This document shows positions 40,822-48,216 of a stretch of DNA of 64,000 bases, in pieces; position 1 is the stretch's first letter, and every line of letters starts with the position of its first letter. The DNA comes from Candidatus Saccharicenans subterraneus (GTDB taxonomy: Bacteria > Acidobacteriota > Aminicenantia > Aminicenantales > Saccharicenantaceae). A model generated the notes under the pieces. That model made no database searches. It worked only from the letters and a program-made list of their open reading frames with translations, and was not told the DNA's origin. Where the stretch lies: the NCBI GenBank assembly GCA_003426165.1, contig QUAH01000004.1:69501-133500 (forward strand). The letters are read 5' to 3'. Both the position numbers and the translations under genes were made by a program.

Positions 40822-42258
40822 ATGCCTTTAACCACCTGGCTAATAATCATTGGCGCCATAGTTGTTTTTCTGGCCATAGTGGGAGTGGTGCTGGCCACTC
40901 AATACCGGAAGGTTGGACCTAACGAGGCCCTGATCATCGCCGGCGGTCGCAAGAGAACCGTCACCCTGCCCGACGGGACGAAAAAGAAAGTTGGCTATAG
41001 ATATAAACTGGGCGGCGGTACCTTCGTCTGGCCGTTCATTGAAAAGGTCTATACCCTGCCCCTCGAAGTCATAACCATTTATATCAAAACGCCGGAAGTC
41101 CTGACCCATGGCGGCATTCCCATCCTGGCTGAAGCCGCAGCTCAGGTCAAGGTGGATTCTACCGACCTGGCCATACGCTTGGCCGCCGAGCAGTTCCTGG
41201 GAAGCGGAAAGGAAGGAATTCGTGATGTGGCCATGACCGTGCTGGAAGGCAAGGTCAGGGAAATAATCGGCACCATGACTGTCGAGGAAATCTACCGCGG
41301 TCGCCAGGAATTTTCCAGGCGGGTGGCCCAGGCCGCCAAGGAAGATTTCGCCAACATGGGCCTGGTCCTGCTGAGTTTCTCACTCAAGGACATCAGCGAC
41401 ACCCAGGGTTATATCGATGCCCTTAGCAAGCCGGTAATTGCCGCGGCCAAGCGGGATGCGGCCATTGCCCAGGCCGAAACCGAGAAAGAAGCTGTCATCA
41501 AGTCGTCTCAGGCCCGAAAAGAAGCCGAGGTGGCCAGGCTGCAGGCTGAAGCCCAGATAGCCAAGGCCCAGTGGGAGAACGAAGCCAAGAAAGCCGAGTC
41601 CCAGACCTTCGTCAACCAGAAAAAAGCCCAGGCCGATTTTTCCTACGAGCTGGAACGCACCCGGGTCAGCCAGGAAATAAAGAAAGAAGAAGCCAGGGTT
41701 AAACAGATTGAAAAGGAAGAGGCCATCAAGATAGAAGAGCTGGAAATCAAGCGCAAGGAAAAAGAACTGGAAGCCAACGTCCTTAAACCGGCTGATGCCC
41801 GCAAGTACCAGATCCAGGCCGAAGCCGAGGCCGAAGAAATCCGGCTGATGGCCGAAGGCAAGGGCAAGGCCGAAGCCATGAAACTGGAAGCCATGGTCAA
41901 GGCAGATGAGATCAGGCTGCGCGGCCTGGCCGAGGCCGAGGCCATGCTGAAGAAAGCCCAGACCTGGGAAAGGTACAACGAAGCAGCCCTGCTGGAAAGC
42001 TTCATCAAGGTGCTGCCCGAGCTGGCCCGGGCCGTGGCTGAACCGCTGGCCAGGGTGGACAAAATCGTGGTCATCGGAGGCGATAAGGGACTGGGCACCA
42101 ACCAGATTACCGGCCAGGTAACCCAGATCCTGGCCCAGATGCCGGAAGTGCTCAAGGCCCTGACCGGAGCCGACCTGGCCAGGTTCCTGAGGGATAAACT
42201 GGGTTCGGCCACCGAAGCCAGACCCGAGCCCCAGGAAAAGAAATCCGAGAAGAAATAA
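40822..42258 (+). CDS. Flotillin-like SPFH-domain membrane protein
   Basis: This is a 478-residue protein. One N-terminal membrane hairpin/span (about 5-27) is followed by the SPFH domain (about 28-200, 'GPNEALIIAGGRKRTVTLPD', 'AEQFLGSGKEGIRDVAMTV') and a long Glu/Ala/Lys coiled coil (about 205-390, 'AAKRDAAIAQAETEKEAVIK'), then a Gly-containing tail. Flotillins assemble into membrane microdomains. A strong GGAGG site precedes the ATG. The aminotransferase fusion gene follows 21 bases later, so they are probably co-transcribed, which is an unusual pairing. Confidence 0.92.
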   Translation: MPLTTWLIIIGAIVVFLAIVGVVLATQYRKVGPNEALIIAGGRKRTVTLPDGTKKKVGYRYKLGGGTFVWPFIEKVYTLPLEVITIYIKTPEVLTHGGIPILAEAAAQVKVDSTDLAIRLAAEQFLGSGKEGIRDVAMTVLEGKVREIIGTMTVEEIYRGRQEFSRRVAQAAKEDFANMGLVLLSFSLKDISDTQGYIDALSKPVIAAAKRDAAIAQAETEKEAVIKSSQARKEAEVARLQAEAQIAKAQWENEAKKAESQTFVNQKKAQADFSYELERTRVSQEIKKEEARVKQIEKEEAIKIEELEIKRKEKELEANVLKPADARKYQIQAEAEAEEIRLMAEGKGKAEAMKLEAMVKADEIRLRGLAEAEAMLKKAQTWERYNEAALLESFIKVLPELARAVAEPLARVDKIVVIGGDKGLGTNQITGQVTQILAQMPEVLKALTGADLARFLRDKLGSATEARPEPQEKKSEKK

Positions 42259-42279
42259 TCCCGGAAAAGCAGGCAAGCC

Positions 42280-44604
42280 ATGGTTTCAGAAAGAGTAACC
42301 AAAATAGGAGCTTCTCCCACCTTAAAGATTTCGGCCAAGGCCAGGTCCATGAAGGCCGAGGGCATCGATGTTATTGATTTAAGCGTGGGCGAACCCGATT
42401 TCCCGACGCCGGAAAACGTCAAGGCGGCCGCGGTCAAAGCCATAGAGCAGAATTTCACCAAGTACACCGAAAACGACGGCATCCCGGAGCTGAGAAAGGC
42501 GGTCTGCAAAAGGCTCAAGGAAGATTACGGGCTGGAATACAAGCCCAACGAAGTCCTGGTCTCCAGCGGTGCCAAGAGCTCCCTTTACCACCTGGTTCAG
42601 GCCATCGTCAACGAAGGCGACGAGGTCATCATCCCGGCTCCCTACTGGGTAACCTATCCCGAGTGCGTGAACCTGGCCAAGGGTAAGCCGGTTATAGTTG
42701 AAACGCGGGAGGAGGACGGTTTCTTGCTCACTCCCGAGCAGCTAAAGGCCGCAATCTCCCCGTCGACCCGGGCCCTGGTGTTGAACAATCCCAGCAACCC
42801 GACCGGGGCCACTTACACCCGGGAGCAGCTGCTGGCCCTGGCCGAGGTCCTCCGCAAGGAAGACATTTACATCATTGCCGACGAGATCTACAGCCGCCTG
42901 GTTTACGACGGGTTTCAGTTTGTGAGCTTTGCCTCCCTGGGTGAAGACCTGAAGAAGAAGACCATCATTGTCAACGGCGTTTCCAAGAGCTATTCCATGA
43001 CCGGCTGGAGAATAGGCTATGCGGCCGGGCCGGCCGAGGTCATCAGCGCCATGAGCAAGATCCAGAGCCACACCACTTCCAACGCCTGCTCTATATCGCA
43101 GAAGGCCAGCGTCGAAGCCCTGGCCGGGCCGCAGTATGAAGTTAACCGCATGGCCGCCGAGTTCCAGAGAAGGCGAAACTACGTGCTGATGAGGCTGCAG
43201 CAGATTCCCGGGATTTCCTGCTTCAAGCCCCAGGGCGCTTTTTACCTGTTCCCAAACGTGAGTTCCTACTACGGCAAGGAAGCCGGAGGCATCCAGATCA
43301 GGAATTCCTACGGCCTGGCCTATTACCTGCTGCGGGAAGCCCGGGTGGCCATAGTCCCCGGTGACGCCTTCGGGGCCGACAACTACATCCGGATTTCCTA
43401 CGCCACCTCCATGGAAAACCTGGAAAAAGGAATGGACCGGATAGCCGAGGCCATGAGCCGGCTTAAGACGGCCAAAAAGGTTAAGAAAATCTATCTGCAA
43501 AATTACGTGACGAAGGTCAAAAAATCGGTTCCGGTGGAAGTGGTGGCAGAGGGCAAGCTGAGAGACGCCCTGGTGGCAGAGATGGAAGCCCACCTGGGTT
43601 ACGACAACTACTACGAGTGGAACGCCAACATCAACGGAACCATCGTCCAGCTCAGGACCAACGTCGGACATCTTTACGATTTCTGGGTGGAAAACTGGTT
43701 CCCGGGCCAGATTGAAGCCGGACTGGAACCGCACGCCGTGATTTACGCGGTGGACAACGTGCCGGGCAGAGAACCGCGGGCTTATTACCACCCGGAGACC
43801 CGGACGGGCATCCTGGTCAACACCGACAATTACGGGCCGTTGAGGAAACTGGCCCTGGGCATGGTTCTTGATTCTTCAGAGCACCTGGGCATAAACGCCG
43901 TGCGGGGCATGGCCGTCGGGCTGGACGGAAACGGTCTGATCCTGGTGGGGCAGCCCGGGACGAAAAAGACCGAGCTGTTTTTTGACCTGCTCAAGCTGCC
44001 GAAAGTCCAGGCCCAGACCAATGAAATCGTCTTCGTTCGCTTCTCGGGCAACCGGGCAGTGGCCGACGCCGTCGAGAGGAAATTTTACATCCCGACCAAT
44101 ACGGTTGAACTCCACGACAGACTGGCCAGGCTTTTTGACCACAGCAAGTGCGAAAACGTGGTTGCCAGGCGCGAGGACTGCACCGACCGCACCTGCCCGA
44201 TTCAGGACGACTGCCGGCTGGACAAGGGTGCTCCCTACTGCTTCCGGGCCTCGGGGGAAGCCCAGGCCATGCTCGACCCTAACTGGCTGGCCGGGCCGCA
44301 GGGCTACACCAGGAGAACCAGCCTCAAGAGCCTGGTGATTCTACGAAACGACCAGGTCTCGCCGGCGGTGGTGGAGCTCGGCAAGGAAGAGGCCCTCAGA
44401 ATCCTGGAAAGCGGAGAGCCTTCAGGCGCGGTCAGGTCACTGTCGGCTAAGGCTCAGCCGTTTTTCAACCCGCACCTTCTGGTTTTGAACGAGGACAAGC
44501 TCGCCATGCAGCGGATGTTTTTCAGCCGCCTGCTGGACCAGGTCAGGTGCTATCTCGTCAACAGCGGCGTGGCCGGGGCCGACCAGCTCAAACCCCTCTT
44601 ATAA
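42280..44604 (+). CDS. Fusion: aspartate aminotransferase + HprK/PEPCK-like P-loop domain
   Basis: This is a 774-residue two-part protein. Residues 1 to about 400 form a complete class I PLP aminotransferase of the AspAT-Ib type: 'SVGEPDFPTPENVK', 'YTENDGIPELR', 'NNPSNPTGATY', the PLP lysine K236 in 'GVSKSYSMTGWRIGY', and 'ISYATSMENLEKGM'. About 370 further residues follow without a stop. They contain 'AVRGMAVGLDGNGLILVGQP' running into a P-loop-like G557-T564 (GQPGTKKT, where HprK/PEPCK have G-x-S-G-x-G-K-S/T), and a cysteine cluster C624, C634, C639, C645, C654. The layout recalls HPr kinase or PEP carboxykinase. The second activity is unknown; the sixth P-loop position is Lys, not Gly. It may be co-transcribed with the flotillin gene. 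Confidence 0.85.
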   Translation: MVSERVTKIGASPTLKISAKARSMKAEGIDVIDLSVGEPDFPTPENVKAAAVKAIEQNFTKYTENDGIPELRKAVCKRLKEDYGLEYKPNEVLVSSGAKSSLYHLVQAIVNEGDEVIIPAPYWVTYPECVNLAKGKPVIVETREEDGFLLTPEQLKAAISPSTRALVLNNPSNPTGATYTREQLLALAEVLRKEDIYIIADEIYSRLVYDGFQFVSFASLGEDLKKKTIIVNGVSKSYSMTGWRIGYAAGPAEVISAMSKIQSHTTSNACSISQKASVEALAGPQYEVNRMAAEFQRRRNYVLMRLQQIPGISCFKPQGAFYLFPNVSSYYGKEAGGIQIRNSYGLAYYLLREARVAIVPGDAFGADNYIRISYATSMENLEKGMDRIAEAMSRLKTAKKVKKIYLQNYVTKVKKSVPVEVVAEGKLRDALVAEMEAHLGYDNYYEWNANINGTIVQLRTNVGHLYDFWVENWFPGQIEAGLEPHAVIYAVDNVPGREPRAYYHPETRTGILVNTDNYGPLRKLALGMVLDSSEHLGINAVRGMAVGLDGNGLILVGQPGTKKTELFFDLLKLPKVQAQTNEIVFVRFSGNRAVADAVERKFYIPTNTVELHDRLARLFDHSKCENVVARREDCTDRTCPIQDDCRLDKGAPYCFRASGEAQAMLDPNWLAGPQGYTRRTSLKSLVILRNDQVSPAVVELGKEEALRILESGEPSGAVRSLSAKAQPFFNPHLLVLNEDKLAMQRMFFSRLLDQVRCYLVNSGVAGADQLKPLL

Positions 44605-44608
44605 AATT

Positions 44609-44900
44609 GGGGACACAATCTATATTTCCTAATTTTTTAATCGTGTTTCCCTGTTTTTTCTCTATCTAAACAATAGCCTTTTCCCCGGGCCGATGACACC
44701 AACCATCACCCCGGGCCAAAAGCTTTGATGCTTTGCCATTCGTCTTTTGCCCGTTTGCGCCGGGCGAGAAACAACCAAAAGGGGAAGATCTAAAATAGCA
44801 TCGTTTACAAAAAGCCACTTGGCTTTTTGGCAAAGGAAAAAGGCTAAATAAACAACGAAATTCAAATCCTCGAAAATCGGGGAATGAGTATTGTATCCCC
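44609..44900. mobile_element. REP-associated element remnant (decayed RAYT-like)
   Basis: The gap between the fusion gene and metK is bounded by related ends: GGGGACACAATC at 44609-44620 followed by TATATTTCC, and, inverted, the complement of GGGGATACAAT at 44890-44900. The minus strand inside encodes a short broken frame (44662-44865) with 'FWPGVMVGVIGPGKRLLFR', which vaguely resembles the 'PG-hydrophobic-HV-x-RG-x-RRxIF' start of REP-associated tyrosine transposases. Also present: two CCCCGGGCC copies (44683-44691, 44709-44717) and a tight hairpin AAAAAGCCA/TGGCTTTTT (44809-44828). This reads as an internally deleted, non-autonomous relic. Confidence 0.4.
44879..44900 (-). terminator. Weak terminator-like hairpin after metK
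   Basis: Reading the minus strand past the metK stop, GGGGA (44896-44900) and TCCCC (44879-44883) can pair around 12 bases and are followed by GATTTT. The same bases form the inverted end of the REP-like element, so the end may have been co-opted as terminator. Confidence 0.4.
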
Positions 44901-44904
44901 CGTT

Positions 44905-46095
44905 TTAATAAATGGGCCAGCGGCGCTCGACAAAGCCGTTGCGGATTGCCCGCCAGTCGCCAAGCACCTCGTCGGCAATTTTCTTTATCTTGTCCCGAAC
45001 CTTGCTGACCTCCAGGCCCCAGAGTTCGACATTCAGAGCCTGCGGTTCGGTGATGGGTTCGTTGATCTGGCTGACCATATAGACATAAACCTGGGTGGTT
45101 TCCGGCAGGGTGGCCACGATCCGGTCGGCGATCAATTGACTCATGATGCTGTAAATCTTTCCCACATGGCTGACCGGGTTCTTTCCGGCCACAGCTTCCA
45201 GACTCATCGGGCGGTAGGGGGTTATCAGACCGTTGGCCCGGTTGCCGCGGCCGACCTGACCGTCGTCGCCGGCCTCGGCGCTGGTGCCGGTTACGGTCAG
45301 ATAAACCGAATCGGCTGTATCGGCATGGTTGATGACAATTTCCACCGGCCGGGCGGTATATTGCTGGACAAATCCTTGCTTCAGATAATTGACGATGTCT
45401 CGTTTCACCGATTCATAGGTTGCCCGGTCTTTAATTTCAGAAGCCACAAAAGCCGCGGCTATGGTTAGATTTATGGCTTGGCCTTTGCGAACGCCCATAA
45501 CTTTTATGTCTTCGCCGAGAGCCGGAAATTTCTCCTTTCCAGCCGGGCTGTTGAGAAATTTTTCAGTCTCCAGAACTAGCCTTTCGAGCTGACTCAGCGG
45601 GGCGTAACCGACGGCCAGGGAAGTGTCGTTGGCCATGGGCGGGACGTCGTTATCGGCAAAGATGTTGGTCAGGTCTTTGCTGCCCGACCTGATTAAAAGC
45701 TTGACCTCAAGGTGTTCTTTTTTTAGATGGGGCAGCTGCCCCATCATCCAGTCTTTCATTCGGGTTTCCAGCGCCGGTTTGTCAATCAGGTTCTTGCCCT
45801 GGATGTCCCCGGTCGCCCGGCCGACTATGTACAGCAGCGCCGGGTCAATTACCTTGCCGCCGCCAAAATCAGCCTCGGAGCTGCCGCCGACCAGAACGGC
45901 TTTATCGACGTTATGATGCAGGATGCGTCCGGTTTCCCGGCGGTATATTTCAGAAAGAGCCACAGAAAGTTCTTCCGACGCTCCGTCGCATAGAGAATCG
46001 GGATGCCCTTTCCCCTTTCGTTCGACGATTTCCACCGGCATCTCTTCGGCCAGGAAATCCCGGCCTTCGCGAACCTCAAAATAGAATTTAGACAT
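44905..46095 (-). CDS. S-adenosylmethionine synthetase, archaeal type
   Basis: This 396-residue enzyme makes S-adenosylmethionine from methionine and ATP. It belongs to the archaeal-type MAT family (PF01941) and not to bacterial MetK: it starts 'MSKFYFEVREGRDFLAEEMP' and carries 'EIVERKGKGHPDSLCDGASE' and 'NHADTADSVYLTVTGTSAE', plus the glycine/asparagine-rich 'GDDGQVGRGNRANGLITPYR'. Bacterial MetK has GHPDK and a different order. It is preceded by a SAM-I riboswitch, a bacterial control element, and has a GGAGG ribosome site. Neighbours are not methionine genes. Confidence 0.93.
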   Translation of the reverse strand: MSKFYFEVREGRDFLAEEMPVEIVERKGKGHPDSLCDGASEELSVALSEIYRRETGRILHHNVDKAVLVGGSSEADFGGGKVIDPALLYIVGRATGDIQGKNLIDKPALETRMKDWMMGQLPHLKKEHLEVKLLIRSGSKDLTNIFADNDVPPMANDTSLAVGYAPLSQLERLVLETEKFLNSPAGKEKFPALGEDIKVMGVRKGQAINLTIAAAFVASEIKDRATYESVKRDIVNYLKQGFVQQYTARPVEIVINHADTADSVYLTVTGTSAEAGDDGQVGRGNRANGLITPYRPMSLEAVAGKNPVSHVGKIYSIMSQLIADRIVATLPETTQVYVYMVSQINEPITEPQALNVELWGLEVSKVRDKIKKIADEVLGDWRAIRNGFVERRWPIY

Positions 46096-46283
46096 TTCTA
46101 CCTCCAGAAATTACAGTAATTAAGGGGAACGGCAACCAGGCGGGAGTGTCTATCGGTAGGATATAAAGTCTGCCGGAGTAACAACCAGCCCACCGCGGTC
46201 TCCGCTCCAAAATCTCTGGCGAGGCGCCTCTCTTCTGCTCGAGAGGAGCGGGACCTGGTGGCGACGATCGCTTTCGCCCCACT

Positions 46284-46403
46284 CCTCTCATCTTTCGTTC
46301 CGACCGAAGCCGGAACTCAACGCTTTTGGCACCTTGCTTCACGGGGAAGCAGGTTGCCGGGCTTCTTCGGGCGCGTTAACCCTCTGCCTCTCTGGATGAG
46401 AGG
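46284..46403 (-). promoter_or_regulatory. SAM-I (S-box) riboswitch upstream of the SAM synthetase gene
   Basis: Read on the minus strand, the region shows the SAM-I aptamer: P1 strands CCTCTCATC (46403-46395) and GATGAGAGG (46292-46284) are exact complements; then CAGAGAGGCAGAGGG, the hallmark GAAGCCCGGCAACC (46365-46352), and AAGGTGCCAA (46335-46326), with AAAGATGAGAGG closing P1. After it, GAGAGGAG (46289-46282) can pair with CTCCTCTC (46248-46241) in competition with P1, and CTCTC can alternatively pair with GAGAGG (46232-46227). This makes a switching platform, though no clean T-run follows. About 145 bases separate the competing hairpins from the ATG. SAM binding should lower expression of the synthetase. 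Confidence 0.9.
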
Positions 46404-46426
46404 ATGAGAACGCCAGCGCCACCGCT

Positions 46427-46455
46427 ATTATAGTCAAAAAAAACGGGGGACACAA
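46427..46455 (-). promoter_or_regulatory. Promoter feeding the SAM riboswitch and SAM synthetase
   Basis: A perfect TATAAT lies on the minus strand at 46427-46432. Seventeen bases upstream is TTGTGT (46450-46455), a poor -35, supplied by the GGGGACACAA element. Transcription would start near 46420, just before the riboswitch. Confidence 0.55.
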
Positions 46456-46501
46456 TACATATTCACCAATTTTTAAATTCGGAAATATAGAAGGCGTCCC
46501 C
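46446..46501 (-). terminator. REP-like palindrome acting as terminator for the 46504-47886 gene
   Basis: GGGGAC (46446-46451) and GTCCCC (46496-46501) pair, with further pairing inside (ATATT..CC against GG..AATAT). The element shares GGGGACACAATa and TATATTTCC blocks with the ends at 44609 and 44900. On the minus strand the hairpin starts right after the stop of the upstream gene and ends in CG then eight T (46443-46436), so it can serve as an intrinsic terminator. Confidence 0.62.
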
Positions 46502-46503
46502 GA

Positions 46504-47886
46504 TTAGAAGACGCGCTTGACGCGGGTGCGGTAATCGAGCGGATGGCCCCTGAAAATCACCAGCCGGGCTTCCTTTCCGGCCGCGATGCTTCCGAGCCTG
46601 TCGGCGACTCCCAGCACTTCAGCCGCGTTGATCGTTATTGCCTTAAGGGCCTCTTCTTCAGGTAAGCCGCCGCGCACCGCCAAAGCGGCAATGAGCGGCA
46701 GCTCCTCCAGGTTGCCGAGTCCGTACTGAACTTCGCTCTGCAGCACGACCTTGACGCCGGCGGCCTGCAGACGGGCGGCATTGCTTATTTCCACCTTCTC
46801 TGTTTCTGTCCTTTTCGGCCCGATGCTCATCGGTCCGACAATCACCGGAATTTTCCGGCGGGCAATTTCATCCGCCAGCAGATAGCCTTCAGCGCAGCCG
46901 ACAAAAACCGCCTTCAGCCCGAACTCGTCAACCAGCCTCAGCGCGGCGCCAATATCGTCCATCCGGTAGCACTCAATAAAGGCCGGAATTTCGCGCCGAA
47001 TGACTTTGGCCAGCGCTTCCAGCTTGAGGTCCTTTTTTGGCGCCTGTATTTCCTCGGCCTTTTTCTTAGTTTTCGCGGCTTCGGCCCGCTCTTTTTCGTA
47101 TTTCGCCAGTTTATCGGCATATTCCCGGGCTTCGAGCAGCGCCTGCCTGATTACATAGACATTGCCCATCCGCGTTGATGGCAGCCTCCCCTTTTCGCCA
47201 AAGGCCTGTTTCGGCCCTTCGCCGATCGAAAACTTAATTCCGGCCGGGGACAGCATCACCATTTCGTCAACCGTGCGGCCCTGGAGGCGAACCACAGCCA
47301 TCTGACCGCCGATGACCGACCGCCGGCCCGGCGTGATCAGCGCCGCCGCAATGCCGGCTGCCCGCGCCTGGGCGATTCTCTTATCAAACGGATAAAAGCC
47401 GTCAACGACGCTTAACTGAGCGACATTCGGCTCCGAAAGCTCTTCATTCTCGCTGCGGCCGGTTTCATCCGTCAGACCGAGAGAAGAATGGGCGTCAATC
47501 AAACCCGGGAGAACCCAGCCCTCTGGTTCCTCTATGATTTCAGCTCCGTCTGGAATGGAAAGTTCTTTTCCGACGGCTTTTATCCGGCCGTTCTCGATAA
47601 GAATAACTCCGTTTTCCAGCACCGGCCCGGCCATGGTGAGAATCCGGCCGGCTTTTATCGCCAGCGGGCGGGAGGCAGCCTTCTCGGCGGGCTCGGTCTG
47701 CCCGCCGGCAGCATTGGATGCCCCGAGCGACCGGGCGCTAAAATTTGTAAGCAGAAATAGAATCAACAGACAGGCACAGCCCGCCAAAAAACCCTTAAGC
47801 GGCTTTCTCAAGTTATATGATTTAAGGCCGGAATCTGCCGTATCGCCGACGTTCACTGCGGTTTTTATTTCTTTTATAAAATCCAT
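46504..47886 (-). CDS. Membrane-anchored amidohydrolase-like protein, probably inactive
   Basis: This is a protein of about 460 residues with an N-terminal membrane segment (about 30-50, 'GFLAGCACLLILFLLTNFSA'). The composite amidohydrolase fold is recognisable ('AIKAGRILTMAGPVLENGVI', 'WVLPGLIDAH', 'EEEALKAITINAAEVLGVAD'). Metal-binding positions are lost compared with its downstream paralogue: HxH is H133-S-S135, the mid-barrel 'VHIHVG' is 'AFIECY', 'LAHAEE' is 'VGCAEG', and the 'MTDAD' region reads 'LQSEV'. It is therefore likely a pseudo-enzyme. Start at ATG 47886 is set by AGGAGG; the frame runs 37 codons further up without a ribosome site. Confidence 0.8.
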   Translation of the reverse strand: MDFIKEIKTAVNVGDTADSGLKSYNLRKPLKGFLAGCACLLILFLLTNFSARSLGASNAAGGQTEPAEKAASRPLAIKAGRILTMAGPVLENGVILIENGRIKAVGKELSIPDGAEIIEEPEGWVLPGLIDAHSSLGLTDETGRSENEELSEPNVAQLSVVDGFYPFDKRIAQARAAGIAAALITPGRRSVIGGQMAVVRLQGRTVDEMVMLSPAGIKFSIGEGPKQAFGEKGRLPSTRMGNVYVIRQALLEAREYADKLAKYEKERAEAAKTKKKAEEIQAPKKDLKLEALAKVIRREIPAFIECYRMDDIGAALRLVDEFGLKAVFVGCAEGYLLADEIARRKIPVIVGPMSIGPKRTETEKVEISNAARLQAAGVKVVLQSEVQYGLGNLEELPLIAALAVRGGLPEEEALKAITINAAEVLGVADRLGSIAAGKEARLVIFRGHPLDYRTRVKRVF

Positions 47887-48216
47887 CTTTTTCCTCCTTT
47901 TTATAAAAAACTGCTGACTGCCTGACGCTCGAGCCTCTCCCGAAAGAAGGCTATTACAATTTCTCTGTTTGTCCATTTTCTTTCTCTGTTCTCTCAATAA
48001 ATATCAACGCTTCGCCGTTTAATCCATTTAATTGGACGATTGTCGGCCGCCGGAAATATTTTCGGAAATTTTTCCTTCCCAACATATTATCTGAAATCCC
48101 CTGAAATCTATTCGGCTCACACGGGAGCTTTTCACGACTCATAAAACTCATCTTGGCGCCATTTTTTCCGCATGATTTTTTCTGATTTGAATCTCCCCAG
48201 AAAATATTTCCTCTCC
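47887..48216. other. Gap between the two amidohydrolase genes
   Basis: This is 330 bases, AT-richer than the neighbours. It holds the AGGAGG ribosome site of the downstream gene at its edge and the motif GGAAAAATTTCC next to GAAAATATTTCC (about 48057-48080), a short imperfect repeat. No convincing promoter, RNA gene or coding frame was recognised. Confidence 0.5.

Noticed and set aside
44662-44865. Minus-strand frame of 67 codons as a real gene
   Set aside because: Too short for a transposase, no ribosome site; better read as a decayed remnant inside a repeat-bounded element.
46329-46342. TGGCACC-TTGC on the plus strand as a sigma-54 promoter
   Set aside because: Spacing between the GG and GC elements is wrong, and the bases belong to the SAM-I aptamer on the other strand.
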